From the NCBI GenBank assembly GCA_003008705.1, contig PDUO01000014.1, positions 1,028,696-1,092,695 on the forward strand: DNA of 64,000 bases, read 5' to 3'. How positions within the stretch are numbered: position 1 is the first letter of the stretch; each line of letters opens with the position of its first letter. The notes beneath the pieces are model-generated. The model saw only the letters and a program-made list of their open reading frames with translations. It did not search any database and was not told where the DNA came from. Positions 49,603 through 61,340 of the stretch are shown here, piece by piece. A program made the position numbers and the translations under genes. The stretch is from Pezicula radicicola (lineage: Eukaryota > Ascomycota > Leotiomycetes > Helotiales > Dermateaceae).

Positions 49603-51759
49603 CTATGACTTTAACGCTAAAGCAGTGCGCTCCAGAAACGCGTTAAACTCCTTGATCTGTTTCAAAAGGCCTCCTCCGTCGCTCTTACTACTAATTTCAC
49701 CAGCCACCCTCTTCAGCAACAGTTCAATGCCTGTCTTTCCCACATCGTCACTTGGTTCTTCTTTAGCCTTGCCGCGATCGATGGCAACCTCAATATCATG
49801 AACTGCATTATTAAGTGTATTGCGTTCCTTTAAAAGTTCAGTTAGCTTGATTCGAGCAGACAGACAGATAGGAAATAAATCTTACATCAGCTGTTTTTCT
49901 CTCTTCTTCATTTTTGATGCGAATTTCATCCATTCTAAGAGCAACTTGTTCCCGTTCAGCACGAATCTGCAAAATCTCTTCACGAAGAGCGAGCTTTCTC
50001 CTCTGCTCATCACGGACTCGCTTTTCGAGCGCGCGGCCGTTCTCGATGTTAATAGTCTAGAACATATCAGTATAACTCCACCAGGAGAGGTTTTTGTAAC
50101 TCACATGATCAAGCAGCCGTGCTTGAATTTCAACGCCAAATTCCTCGATCGCTCGGCTTTTGGTCTTGTATTCTCGTCTCAATGTAGAATCCTCCGTGTT
50201 CGCTGCTCCGTTGTTGAGAGTCTCGAGTGCACTATCAATGATTTCCTGGCAAAATTGACTCAAAACATCTACAGCGTTCACACCACCCCGTTTCGCATGA
50301 GGAATTTCAGAGTTCAGTATTTCAGCATCCGATTCATCATCATCGTATTCCGGTCTATTAGTAAAGCGGTGTACAGTTACTGGGATTGGACTTCCTAGTC
50401 GAATTGCCTCATTGTTTCCGGCTCCAGAAGTCTTCGCCTTACTAGGAGGTTTTGTCTGCTTCGGTTTGGGGTGTCGTTGTTGAACGGGACTCAAAGGTGC
50501 ACGTGGTCTACCTCGCTGTTTCTTAGGCACAGGTGCTTCTGGCTCAGGATCCTCCTCGCGCAACTCTACTTGTGGTACTCCCCTCGAGATCCTCCGGCCA
50601 CGGTTCTTCTTGAGGATGGCTGCAGCTTCAGCGTCATCAATGGCTACAGCCTCTTCTGGCACATCATCCTCCTCTTCTGCTGGCTCATTATCGGCTTGCG
50701 CCTCAACAACATCAGGAATTACTTTTTTTGCAGATTTAGGACGCCCTCGCTTCGGCTGAGATGGAAGCTCATTAATTTCATCGGCAGCAGACAATCTCTC
50801 TTTTGCTGCTGCTTTCTGACGTTTTGCTTTTGGCTCGGGTGAAAGCTCATCGACCTCGTCAATTGCTGCGGCTGTCGCTTGCTTCGCCGTTGCTTTTGTG
50901 GTCTTTCGCTTTGGCTCAGGCGAATGGTCATCAACTTTATCGACAATGGATGACGGCCGAGCGCCTCGTGCGCTACGTCGGCGTGGTTCTTCGGGGGGTG
51001 ATGCTGGCTTAGCAACCAGTTCTCCTCTCTTGCGTTTCTTTCGTGAAACATGAACTATTGGCTCAACCTCTGCAATTGCAGGTTCATCTGGTACTGCCAC
51101 CGAAGGTACTTCAGCCTGCGCAGCTACATTGAGCTCCACAGCTGCTGGTGCATCATCATGAACGTCTTGCGTAGGCGTTTCTGTCACTATTGTTCCAGCT
51201 CCTTCCGCAACTTCTGTCTGTGAGGCATGGTTCACCGAGAGCTGGCTTGCTTCCGCAGCTGGCCCAGGGCCAGCATTATCCTCCGGCAGATCGTAGACAT
51301 CTGGTCGAGGTGGAGGTTGTGAAGAACGAGACCAAGCAGAGGAAGGGGGCCCAACGACTTCGCTTTCAAGCTTCTTCCTCTTCACAGATATATTTGCATC
51401 ATGTGTCCCCGGTGTAACTGCGCGTAGATTCGAACTCGATTGCCTGTTCTGGGCTCTTGGTGACCGCCGAATCGCAGGTTGCGAGGGCAATTCTGGCCGG
51501 GGCGCTGGCTGGCTATTGTTATTCGACTGTGCCTCTGCAACAGGAGCTATCGGTGCAGGTGGAAGAATGAATCCAAAGTCTACGTTGGTGATTTCGCGTC
51601 TCCTAATGCGCCAATGTTATCAGTGATAGTTTGGAGAGAGGGGTTGGTCAATTGCTCACTGTGCTCCCCGGAGTCGCTGTTGTAAACGTTCCTCACGAGC
51701 TAGAATCAATTAGCTGCGAGTCATTATAGGCATTTGGGGAATAACAAACTCTGATCCAT
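49603..51759 (-). CDS. Inner-kinetochore Ame1/CENP-U-like protein
   Basis: Five exons: 51759-51750 (10 nt), 51699-51660, 51602-50105, 50056-49886, 49845-49603 (653 residues); each junction keeps frame, and MDQT-REERLQQRLRGAQ-RREITNVDFGF reads through the first three. Residues 30-400 are disordered, with AT-hook-like KRGRPK, KQRGRPR and NRGRR motifs and repeated D/E-LSPEPK segments. The conserved C-terminal part (PVTVHRFTNRPEYDDDESDAEILNSEIPHAKRGG split in blocks, VDVLSQFCQEII, EDSTLRREYKTK, LREEILQIRAEREQVALRMDEIR) is coiled coil and fits the fungal CENP-U/Ame1 family, which anchors the COMA complex to the centromere. The assignment rests on remembered family patterns; the AT-hook DNA contact is inferred. 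Confidence 0.72.
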
Positions 51760-52048
51760 GTTTGGGGTTTGCTCTAATATCTCATTGTTAGGCGCGTTGA
51801 TGTCCTGACGACGCGACTGGGGACTGGGTACGGAGTAATTTGGATGCGATTTCATAAATTGCATAGAACCTGGCGAACGTTTGTGCAGATTTATGCGCGG
51901 GGATCCTCGTTATGAGACGGCTCCCGTCACCTGGAGAAGTGAACCTTATTTCGTCTACAAGTACACGCGTCTCTTAAGGAAAACACATCAATTCTTGTAA
52001 GGAACTTCTCATACCTCCCATTGTTTCTCTGTCATTTCTCTCACAATA

Positions 52049-55000
52049 ATGGCTTCTTTCCTTTCTACAATCCTTCAGCGAAGGTCAGCCAAAAGTACTA
52101 CCACCTCAAAATCAGCAAATCCCCTCACATATCCAAAGGCTACGGCTCCATTCAGCTCAGAGTTGTTCAAGAATCCAACATCAGAGTATCGAGGATGTCC
52201 CTTTTGGGCGTGGAATACGAAGCTTGACAAAGATCAATTGCTACGCCAAATTGATTACTTTCAAGAGATGGGCATGGGAGGCTTTCATATGCATGTCAGG
52301 ACAGGCCTTGATACTGAGTACATGGGAACCGAGTTTATGGAGTACATTCGTGCGTGCGTAGAGTATGCAGGAGAGAAAAATATGCTTGCATGTCTGTATG
52401 TTGATAGCACTCCCTTTCCATTGCCAAAAGCTCATATCTACAGGTACGATGACGATCGATGGCCTTCAGGGTCAGCAGGGGTAAGTGTCTCTTTCACACT
52501 CATCCCATTTGTGCGTAGAGTAAGGATTCCAAAGATACCGTACGAATTGGTTTACATGAGATCATTTTGAATAGATGTCTATCTAGACATAAGAGATTGG
52601 ATTTGAGTAGATCACTTGACTTGGGTAACTCTGTTGACTTGGGTAACTCAGTCGATTTGGGTGACTCACTTGCCCTAGTCAAAATAATATCTTATGAACC
52701 AATTCGTACGGTAGGTAAATTTCTGTTAGTAGGCGGTCTTAAAAGAAAAGGTTCTACAGCGATCTCAAGCCTTCCAAACCTTTCCCCCAACAACTACCTC
52801 TTCATATGCTCGTCTGATTTTAAATTTGGACTATACTAACTGCCTTATCATCTAGGGAAAAGTTACTGGGAAGTACCCAGAACATAAAGCCAAACACATT
52901 CTTTTCACTCCTCATCTATATGGCACAGTTCCACTTGGAGGGTAAGTGATATGGAACCATTTCTCCTCTTTATTGTGTCGTCTTACATAAACCACAGTGA
53001 CCGAGCACCATCTTCAGCTAGGGCTAGCCGCGCCGAGAACGGATTCTTACTGGCAACATACGACGTTGAACTTGATGATACAGGTTGTCTCAAGTCAAGT
53101 CGTCTCCTGAAAAAAGGCGAATCTGGTTCCAACATCTGGTACGCTTATGTTGAAACAAATCCCGACTCGCCCTGGTTCAACGACCAGACCTATGTTGACA
53201 CATTGAGCAACGAGGCAATTGCTAGCTTTATTGAGATCACCCATGAAGTTTATAAAGAGAAAGTTGGAGACGAATTCGGGAAAACAGTGCCTTGTATCTT
53301 CACTGACGAGCCACAATTTGCTACAAAGACGCAACTATCCAACCCGAGGAGCCGGGAGGATATATTCTTACCTTGGACGGGAGACTTGACCGAAACTTTT
53401 CGAAAGGAGTATTCTACTGATCTCGTGGAGCGCTTGCCTGAATTATTTTGGAACCTTCCGAGTGGAAAGGCAAGTGTCACGAGGTATCAGTTCCATAATC
53501 ATGTTTGCGAGAGGTTCGTCTCTGCTCATATGGACCAGATTAGCGATTGGTGCAAGAAGAACAATATCATGCTCGATGGCCATATGATGGAAGAACCAAC
53601 CCTACATTCTCAGACCACCGCTATTGGAGAGGCAATGCGCTGCTACAGAAGCGTTGAGATGCCTGGCATTGATTTGCTCTCAGATTCGACTGAGTACAAC
53701 ACCGCAAAACAAGCTTCAAGTGTCGCCAGGCAAAATGGTCACAGAGGAACGATGAGTGAGATCTACGGATGTACACATTGGTATTTTACATTCGAAGGTC
53801 ATAAAGGACAAGGTGATTGGCAAGCAGCGCTTGGTATCACTTTTAGGGTGCACCATCTGGGATGGGTAAGCATGGCTGGTGAAGGGAAAAGGGACTATCC
53901 AGCCTGTATTGGCTACCAAAGTCCCTGGTACAAAGAATACGGATATGTCGAAGACCACTTTGCAAGATTGGCCGTTGTCCTAACACGGGGCAAAGCCCTT
54001 ACACGTATTGGCGTTATTCATCCAATTGAGAGCTATTGGCTCTCCTTTGGTCCAAATGGAAGTGGGGATGAACAAGGGGTCAGAGATCAAGCATTCGGAG
54101 ATCTGTCCAATTGGTTACTCCATGGACTCATTGACTTCGACTTCATCGCAGAGAGCCTCTTGCCAGGACAAATTGGAAAGCAGAAAATCGGAAAAAAGCT
54201 TCCAGTTGGCAAATGCGAATATGATGTTATTATTGTGCCAAATTTGCGTACGATCAGATCAACTACTCTGAATATATTACAAGAATTCTCCAAGGCCGGA
54301 GGCAAGATTATCATTGCTGGTAGTGCTCCGGAGCTCGTTGATGCCACCATTCCGTCTTCGGCTCCCATCTTACTAAAAAGTAAGAGTGTCTATTGGAGTA
54401 AAGAGAGTGTCTTATCTGCTGTAGAAGGGTATCGAGATTTACGAATCCTGGCTGAAGATGGGTCACCCATGGACAATATGCTACATCAGATTCGAGAAGA
54501 CGACGACCAACGTTATATTTTCGCGTGTAACCGTGATCGCACCAATGGCTTCAAAACGGTAGTCCAAGTGAAAGGTAGTTGGGACATCGAAAAGATGGAT
54601 ACTCTAACTGGTAAAGAGTCCGCCATCATGTCTCGCACTGAGGGAGGGTGGACAGTGTTCCCGTACACGTTCGACGGCTGCGCTAGTCTTCTTATACGAC
54701 TATCTCCTCGCTCAAGCTCAGACCAGAGTGTACAGTATCACAGTATCATCACCCCCGAAATTGGTCGTCGAAGCGAAGAACTTGCGTCCCAAGCCTCCTC
54801 GGTCCTACAGCTCGATAGTATTACTCTTTCTGAACCCAATGTCTTAATGCTCGACTATGCCTCATTCAAAACAGTTGATGGTGCTTGGTCTCTACCTACT
54901 GAGGTCCTCCGAATCGATAACCTGATTCGTGACGAGCTCAATCTCCCCCACAAAGGCCAGGCATGGAAACAACCCTGGGCAATACCCAAGTCCGAACGTA

Positions 55001-56035
55001 CTCCCAGAACACATGTAAATATGCGTTTTACATTCTACTCGAGCACTACTCTCAATTTCCCTACTCAACTCGCCCTTGAAGACGCTTCAGACCGGAAAAT
55101 CACCCTCAATGACATCGCTATCCCCTCTGAGATAAATAGTCGTACAAGCTACTGGGTAGATGAATCCATAACAACTGTTAGCATTCCGCCCAACACAATC
55201 AAAGCTGGCCCCAATATCCTCTCCATCTCTTTTCCTTTCGGCATTCTCACCAATATTGAAAGAATCTACCTACTCGGATCCTTTGGTGTCTCTTTATCCG
55301 GCCACGAAGCCGTTATTGAGCCCCTCGATCTCGATTCTCTGAAATGGGGCAATATAACTGCTCAAGGCTTGCCTTTCTACGTCGGTAATGTGACCTATAA
55401 CTGTTCTATCTTGAGCAATCCCAATGTCACCAAATCAAAGCGCACACTCTCCGTGCCAAACTTCTCCTCACCAGTACTCACCGTAACCGATCGCTCTAGC
55501 GAAAGGAAACTAGGCCATATAGCTCTACAACCACATACACTTGCGATTCCTTCTTCGACGGACAAGATAGCGATCACGGCATTTGGCAATAGGTATAATT
55601 CATTTGGACACATACACATACCCGACGGGGTTGGCGGCTGTTATCCCGATCTATTTAGAAGTAAGTCAGATTTTTGCTTTTGGTTGTTTACTGAACGGAT
55701 TGGTTTATGAGAGATCATTTTGACTTGGGTAACTCACTTGAGTTGAGTAACTCGCTTGACCTAATCAAAATAATATCTTATATACCAGTTCGCACGATAC
55801 TAATTTTACTTCGCTTGTTTGTGTACCTAAAGATGATGCGGGCTAACACCAAGAACCAGCAACCGGCAACGCATGGACAGACGATTACATGGTAAAGCCA
55901 ATCGGTATTCTAGATGCTCCATCTATCCTAGTTGGGGAGCAAGACGAAGAAAAAGAAACAGATGAAGAGCTTGTGCCGAGGAATAAGGAAGACTGGGTAC
56001 TGCTGGACGGCAACTTCAATGGTTTTGAATTGTAA
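52049..56035 (+). CDS. Glycoside hydrolase, GH106-like (alpha-L-rhamnosidase type)
   Basis: Exons 52049-52395, 52444-52480, 52856-52941, 52998-55660, 55860-56035 (1102 residues), phases consistent. N-terminal catalytic barrel: EYRGCPFWAWNTKLDKDQLL, QIDYFQEMGMGGFHMHVRTG, ACLYDDDRWPSGSAGG (rebuilt across two introns), TVPCIFTDEPQFATKT, LDGHMMEEPTLHSQT, GTMSEIYGCTHW, then a beta-sandwich C-terminal part. This is the common fungal GH106/GH2-like family; rhamnosidase activity is inferred. No clear signal peptide. Introns 2 (375 nt) and 4 (199 nt) are unusually long for this window because each holds a MITE copy. The coding sequence itself shows no break. Confidence 0.88.
52538..52711. mobile_element. 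MITE copy 1 in intron 2 of the GH106-like gene
   Basis: 174-bp element with terminal inverted repeats of about 34 bp: the left end CCGTACGAATTGG...GAGATCATTTTGA pairs with the right end TCAAAATAATATC...CCAATTCGTACGG. It is flanked on both sides by TA (52536-52537 and 52712-52713), the target duplication of Tc1/mariner-type elements. The core consists of short tandem units (ttgacttgggtaactc). No coding capacity. Confidence 0.85.
55691..55797. mobile_element. MITE copy 2 in intron 4 of the GH106-like gene
   Basis: 107-bp relative of copy 1, with ends CTGAACGGATTGG and CCAGTTCGCACGA, the same inner TIR segments (gagatcattttga / tcaaaataatatctta) and flanking TA on both sides (55689-55690, 55798-55799). 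The core is shorter, with fewer gggtaactcacttga units. More diverged ends suggest it is older or a variant. Confidence 0.8.
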
Positions 56036-57583
56036 TAAGGGCCAGTTGTGCCTCGATGTGTTTTAGGTATCGGTTTATTGGGGTCCTGATACGTGTACAA
56101 TGCTACAATTGATATTTGATACATATTGCAACGCTTTAAGCTCAACGACCTGTTAGGTATTTAAATCAAGTAAGTTACCCAAATCAACTAAGTTACTCAA
56201 GTCGAAAACAACTTAAACAAGTGAGTTGCCCCAATCAGGTAAGTTACCTAAGGCAAGTCAGTTATCTAAATCAAGTAAGCTATGTTGAATGGTAAGGTTA
56301 TTTGGGAGCAACATATGAGTAATGTGGAGTTGTATTCTGTGTTCTATAAGAAGCAAAGGAAGCTCCGAATGGGCCTCTTATAGTGGCGGTCACATGACTA
56401 TTCCCATATATTCACTATATTCAACAAGCTACTTAAGTCAAAAACAAGTCGGTTATTCAAATTATGTGAGTTACCTAAATCAAGTGAGTTACACAAATTA
56501 AAAAATACTCGCAGAACTCATGTAGTATTGTTTAGATATCAATTTTGGCATTGAACACGTATTAGAACCCTTCCTTTAGGATGTTAAAGGTTAATCAGTC
56601 GCTTTAGTTCGCTGTTAGAGGGGAGCTGCAAGCTCTCTTCTCTGTTCGAACTACACTCAAGCGCATCTTATTTAAAGTCACTTATTTTCTTTACGCTGGG
56701 AAAAGGAACTTTTCTAAGAATTTAAATCTATTTTAAGAGGCGTAGTATGTGGATGTGCCCATAACTAGATCTTATGGCTCCAACCCGTTCTGACTATACT
56801 TCGACAGAGTTTGTGCGAATTTTGAACAGGAGCTATGGTTAATGGGGTGTTCTTCTTGCCAGTGAAAAAAAATGGGCATATGTGTGATGTCTCACCTGTG
56901 GCGATATTTTTATCTGCCATTATAGGATGAACTGACCTTTGCAGCTTTGCAGGCACATCTAGCGATATGTAAATCAAGGATTAGCAGCATATTGTGGTTC
57001 TCGGTTACACTCCCTACTCCGTATTCTGCCAAGCATGAAGTGAAGACCAGAAGTTTCATCCGCATCCCCATCTAATTTAAATAATGTCACGGAGTGCAAG
57101 TTGTCCGTATGGCTCCGTACTCTCCCAATCACTGGGCGGGTAACAATACACTTTAAGTCCAAAAATATGAGTTTCCGCATATCCGATGGTAATAATAATT
57201 GTTCGGGTTCCGCTTTTAAAGTTCAGACATAGGTAAAGTATTCTTAAATATACCTGTCTTTGCACACTTCGGTTTTTTATCGATATCCGAACTCCGAATA
57301 TTAGGGTCTAGATGTTTTGGAAGATAAGGGTTAAGAATGAATTAATTGGTTTATATATAAATTAAAAGCCGCGTGTTAGAGACAGTGGGTACGACGGCGA
57401 TGTTGAAAAGTAAAATAATCTCCAGATTCTGAAGTCTGGAATATATATAGAGGCTCTAGCGAGATCCTACATCTCAGTCTCATCATACTGCATCTGTTTC
57501 CAATTCCCACAACTTTCCTCGAATCTCTTAAAAGCCCCCGTCCCCACCTCAAATATTCGTCCTTGTCAAGAAAGTAATACACC
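56036..57583. other. Intergenic; promoter of the SDR gene
   Basis: 3' flank of the glycoside hydrolase, then repeat-rich DNA (see next entry), then AT-rich sequence upstream of the dehydrogenase. No gene supported. Confidence 0.5.
56155..56510. repeat. AAGTRAGTTACCYAAATCAAG repeat field
   Basis: Roughly ten imperfect 17-20 bp units such as caagtaagttacccaaatca, caagtgagttgccccaatca and gtgagttacctaaatcaa. They are the reverse complement of the units in the two MITE cores. No clean terminal repeats were found, so this may be a decayed or expanded relative. Confidence 0.6.
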
Positions 57584-58591
57584 ATGTCTCGTTACGTATC
57601 AAGTCATCTTGACCCCCAAGGACCAGGCGATGCCCGCCCAACGGCAATGAAGATCTTGGAAGATGAGGGTATGGAAGGCAAACTTAAGGGCAAAGAAATA
57701 GTCGTCACTGGCTGCTCATCTGGTCTTGGTGTCGAAACGGCTCGCGTCCTTTCTAAGACTGGAGCAACACTTTATTTGACAGCTCGCAATCTCGCCAGGG
57801 CCAAAGAAGCCTTGAGCGGTGTTCTGGAGCCAGGTCGGGTCGAACTAATTGAAATGGACAATACATCATTCGACAGCGTTCGTACAGCTGCGTCTACAAT
57901 ACTTCAGAAATCCAACAACCAGGTCAACATCCTTATCAACAATGCAGGTGTAATGGCAATTGAAACTCTAAAGTACACAAAGGATGGATATGAGCTGCAA
58001 TTCGGCACCAACCATCTCTCACACTTCCTATTATTTCAACTTCTAAAGCCAGCATTGCTAGCTAGCTCAACTCCCGAGCTCCATTCTCGCGTCGTCAACC
58101 TCACCTCATCTCTTCATCGAATCCAAAGCATCAACGACTCAGACAACTACAATTTCCAAATTGGAAATTACCACCCTTGGTCTGCATATGGCCAATCCAA
58201 GACAGCGAACCTCTACATGTCAAACGAAATTGAACGCCGCTATAGTTCTCGTGGATTACATGCTACGGCTGTTCACCCTGGTATTATTTTAACGCCACTT
58301 CATCAGCATGTCGATGATGCGACGAAGTCCGGAATGGCGAACGACGAAAATATCCACAAGGTTTTTAAGAGTGTAGAGCAAGGTGCTGCTACTACTATTT
58401 GTGCTGCTATTGGAAAGGAATGGGAGGATAAGGGTGGAAAGCTTCTTGAAGATTGTGCTGAAGCACGGCGTGGTGAGGAGGGTAATGATTTTGGTGGGGC
58501 TGGTTTTGTTAGCCATAGTTATGACCCCGAGAGAGAGGCAAGGCTTTGGAAGGATTCTTTGGCTATGGTTGGAGTTAAGGATGATATTTAG
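57584..58591 (+). CDS. Short-chain dehydrogenase/reductase (retinol-dehydrogenase-like)
   Basis: Single-exon SDR of 335 residues. Dinucleotide motif TGCSSGLG (about residue 43), NILINNAGVM (NNAG, about 115), the Ser-containing VVNLTSS, and catalytic YGQSK (YxxxK, about 203), followed by ATAVHPGIILTPL. This fits the WW-oxidoreductase/retinol-dehydrogenase-like group that is abundant in fungi, using NAD(P)(H) on an unknown alcohol or ketone. The Met at 57584 directly follows a C/A-rich leader. The N-terminal 35 residues precede the core, as in many fungal members. Confidence 0.92.
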   Translation: MSRYVSSHLDPQGPGDARPTAMKILEDEGMEGKLKGKEIVVTGCSSGLGVETARVLSKTGATLYLTARNLARAKEALSGVLEPGRVELIEMDNTSFDSVRTAASTILQKSNNQVNILINNAGVMAIETLKYTKDGYELQFGTNHLSHFLLFQLLKPALLASSTPELHSRVVNLTSSLHRIQSINDSDNYNFQIGNYHPWSAYGQSKTANLYMSNEIERRYSSRGLHATAVHPGIILTPLHQHVDDATKSGMANDENIHKVFKSVEQGAATTICAAIGKEWEDKGGKLLEDCAEARRGEEGNDFGGAGFVSHSYDPEREARLWKDSLAMVGVKDDI

Positions 58592-59176
58592 GATGGTGTA
58601 GAATTCACTAAGTGGTAAGATGAATTAGGATCATGATCATTAGTTATCAATTTTCTTCAATAAGAATGGAATAGTGCATGAAAATCAGTTACAGATAGTA
58701 AGAAACAGAGTATGAAATGTTTTTGTTAGAATGAAACTCTATTAAATGTCAAAAGGATAGTATACCAACATGATATTGAGCTTGAATGGAATTAATTAAG
58801 AGCTCTTGACAGCACTAAGCATGTGCTTTTGAAACATATTGGTATTAGTGTCATTCCAGAGATTTTTTGGCCTTCTTTCTTTCTATACTCACCTAAATGT
58901 GCAGGGCCGACTAAGTAGCCAAGAGCATAGCGCGGTAAGGGCTAATTGTGTCTTTATGTGTTTTAAGTATTAAGAGTTTGTTTGTAGCTTTAGTTAGTAC
59001 TTAGAGGATGTTATATAGTCTCTACCCTAGATTATTTATTTATGACTTCTTTTTATTATGGACAGCACTTAAGTTTATATTATCTCAAGTCACTTACTCT
59101 CTTTCTGCAGAGATTTTTTCTTAAGTCAAATCTATCTCTAAAGAATGCATTCTGACCTAAACACCAAACTAGTGTA
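58592..59176. other. Intergenic, AT-rich
   Basis: Convergent 3' flanks of the dehydrogenase and the CorA-like fragment. No gene. Confidence 0.45.
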
Positions 59177-59610
59177 TCAAACATCAGCAGCTACCCTCCG
59201 CCTTCTTAGTCTAAAAACACCCCTTTCGAACTCATTCATACTCATATACGGTAAGCGAGCAACGAGAAACACAACAGCGCACAGCGGAACCGCAACACTA
59301 AAGAATAAGCTAAGCCCATGAGCCGTAACACCATCATTCATGCTGAAAAGTCCAGTCACGAATGATAGTGGAACAAACAACAAAGCCAAGTTTGTCAATC
59401 GAGTAACGTTCGCAGCTTCCTTCAGCGACCTTCGTGTATCAACTATCTGCACAAGCGAAGTCACCACGGGGACTATTGACTCCAGTCTTGCACCATATGT
59501 TTCCACTAAGCCTACTATGTGCTCATAGTCTTCCACTATCAGATCATACGTCGCCTTATCCGCCTCAACTACATTGCGAGACTTCACGAATTTGACTACA
59601 GACCGAAGTT
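59177..59610 (-). pseudogene. CorA-like magnesium-channel C-terminal fragment
   Basis: The minus strand encodes the end of a fungal CorA-like protein: YDLIVEDYEHIVGLVETYG, VQIVDTRRSLKEAANVTRLTNLALLFVPLSFVTGLFSM, then a second membrane helix (SLFFSVAVPLCAVVFLVARLP) and a basic tail. The family's GMN-like loop appears as SMND. The N-terminal regulatory part is absent: the match begins near 59610, exactly where a RelA/SpoT fragment starts on the opposite strand. Truncated by a rearrangement. Confidence 0.7.
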
Positions 59611-60971
59611 TGTACAGGGTTTGTATGCAAAGGACCTGAGGATGTGCGCAATGATATTGTTGATCTTGCAGGTGTGCGCATTGCGCTTTATTTCCCAAAC
59701 GATGCCGAAAAGATTCGGAGAATCATCGAGGATGCCTTTGTTGTCATCAAGTGTGTGTCGTTCCCTGAGCCTGAAGCCCCAGCTGAGCAGCCGGCCAACT
59801 CTGGTTTCAGACAAAGATTTGGGGGCTATCTTGCAGACCACTATCGGGTCAGAATGAGGCTGGAAAGTTTGGCAACTACAGAACTCAGAGAGGACTTCGA
59901 GAGTTTAGAGCCCATGATTGAAATCCAGGTCGCTTCTGTTCTGATGCATGCTTGGGCAGAAGTCAACCACGATCTGATATACAAAACGCTTACCGGCGGA
60001 GCTGCTTCCGATGAAGAACGTCAACTATTAGATGCAACCAATGGCCTAGTTCAAAGCGGGGAAGTTTTATTACAGCAGCTACAAATTGCTGTGGAACATG
60101 GGTCTCGTTCCAGAATGAGCCATTCGCAGATCAGTATGAACTGGGATATTTTCTGAGGGGAAAGAAGAAGTTTGCACAAGCCTCAATGGACCAATTAGAC
60201 ATCCTTTTCCAAGTTTTAAAGGCTATTGGACTTGACTCTCCCTCAAAACTGAGTGAGAAGCTTGAGGGGTGGAGTATTGACGCCAACAGTACGGAGCCAA
60301 TGACCTTTACATTCCTCGAACATCTTCTTGTGCAGCCTAGTAAACAACCGGACGACTCTATTCAACTTCGTGAGAGGCCTTTTGTCGATACCAATTTCTT
60401 CAATGAGAACTCATCCAACTCCGACACGTTCAATGTTGTTGTCAGTCCTGATACTTCGGAGACTATATATCAACAATGCAGAATCCTCGACAAAGCCATT
60501 TGGGTCGCCGATGCAAGTCTTTACCCCAAGAAATCGATGCTCAAGTTGCTTGAGCAAGAAGGGATAACTGAAGCACTTAAGACATTTAACTTAATTCACT
60601 CTGATATTATTAGATGGAGAAGCAAACTACGACCCAAAACATACGAAACATACAAAATTCCAGAAAAGCTCCTCCAGGCAGTAGATAAGATGTGGACCTG
60701 GTTTGAAGAAAACAAGGATGTCCTTTATCACGTTTCACTGAAGCTGGCCAGGCTTGACAATACGGATGTTGTTGAGATCTTGGACAACCTGCACTCGTCG
60801 ACTGATTCTCGTCGGAAGTTTTCAAGAAAGACATTATTAAATCGGAGATCCAAGTCTATCCGTGAACAACAAAGGGCACGAAGGATACGAGATCGGAGAT
60901 CTAGGGCTCAGGAGCCTCAGCTAGGGTCACCATTGACAAGTGTGAGCAGCGCCAGAAGCTCGCCAAGCTAG
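59611..60971 (+). pseudogene. RelA/SpoT-domain gene, 5'-truncated and frameshifted
   Basis: Fungal protein with a RelA/SpoT-like nucleotidyltransferase domain. The match begins abruptly inside the domain (GPEDVRNDIVDLAGVRIALYFPNDA), followed by IEIQVASVLMHAWAEVNHDLIYK, DEERQLLDATNGLVQSGEVLLQQLQIA. A one-base deletion near 60100-60107 shifts the frame; the sequence then resumes as FQNEPFADQYELGYFL, and the 260-residue C-terminal region follows to a stop at 60969-60971. The part before the match, including the start, is missing at the junction with the CorA fragment. Bacterial relatives make (p)ppGpp; fungal roles are unclear. The downstream frame (from 60186) remains open. Confidence 0.75.
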
Positions 60972-61115
60972 ATAACACGGATGCTGTTAAGATCTTGGAC
61001 AAGCTAAACTTGTCGACTAGTTTTATCGGAAGTCTTCAAGAAAGTCATTACTAGATCTGAGGTCTTGGGCTCTAGAGTCTCATTTAGGGTCACTATCGAC
61101 AAGTCTAAGAGCCAG
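60754..61115 (+). repeat. Degenerate direct duplication of the RelA/SpoT gene's 3' end
   Basis: 60754-60960 (encoding LDNTDVVEILDNLHSSTD...) is repeated imperfectly at 60966-61115 (ctagataacacggatgctg...aagatcttggacaa...). The second copy lies past the stop codon and contains stops and deletions. Confidence 0.7.
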
Positions 61116-61340
61116 ACGTACGGAGTAGTGCCTCTAAAGGTAGATAGCAATAGTTGAAATTTAACTATATATTTAAAGATCAGTCCTCTCACTATATCCA
61201 TCCAAGTCAACCTCACCCTCCCCCAATGTCGAAGAAACATTTTACTTTGCCAGAGAATGAGTTATTCGAAGATTAGTTGCCCCAAATGAACCCCGTCTAC
61301 CCCTCAACTTCTCCTCATTAATAGCCTTACACTACAATTC

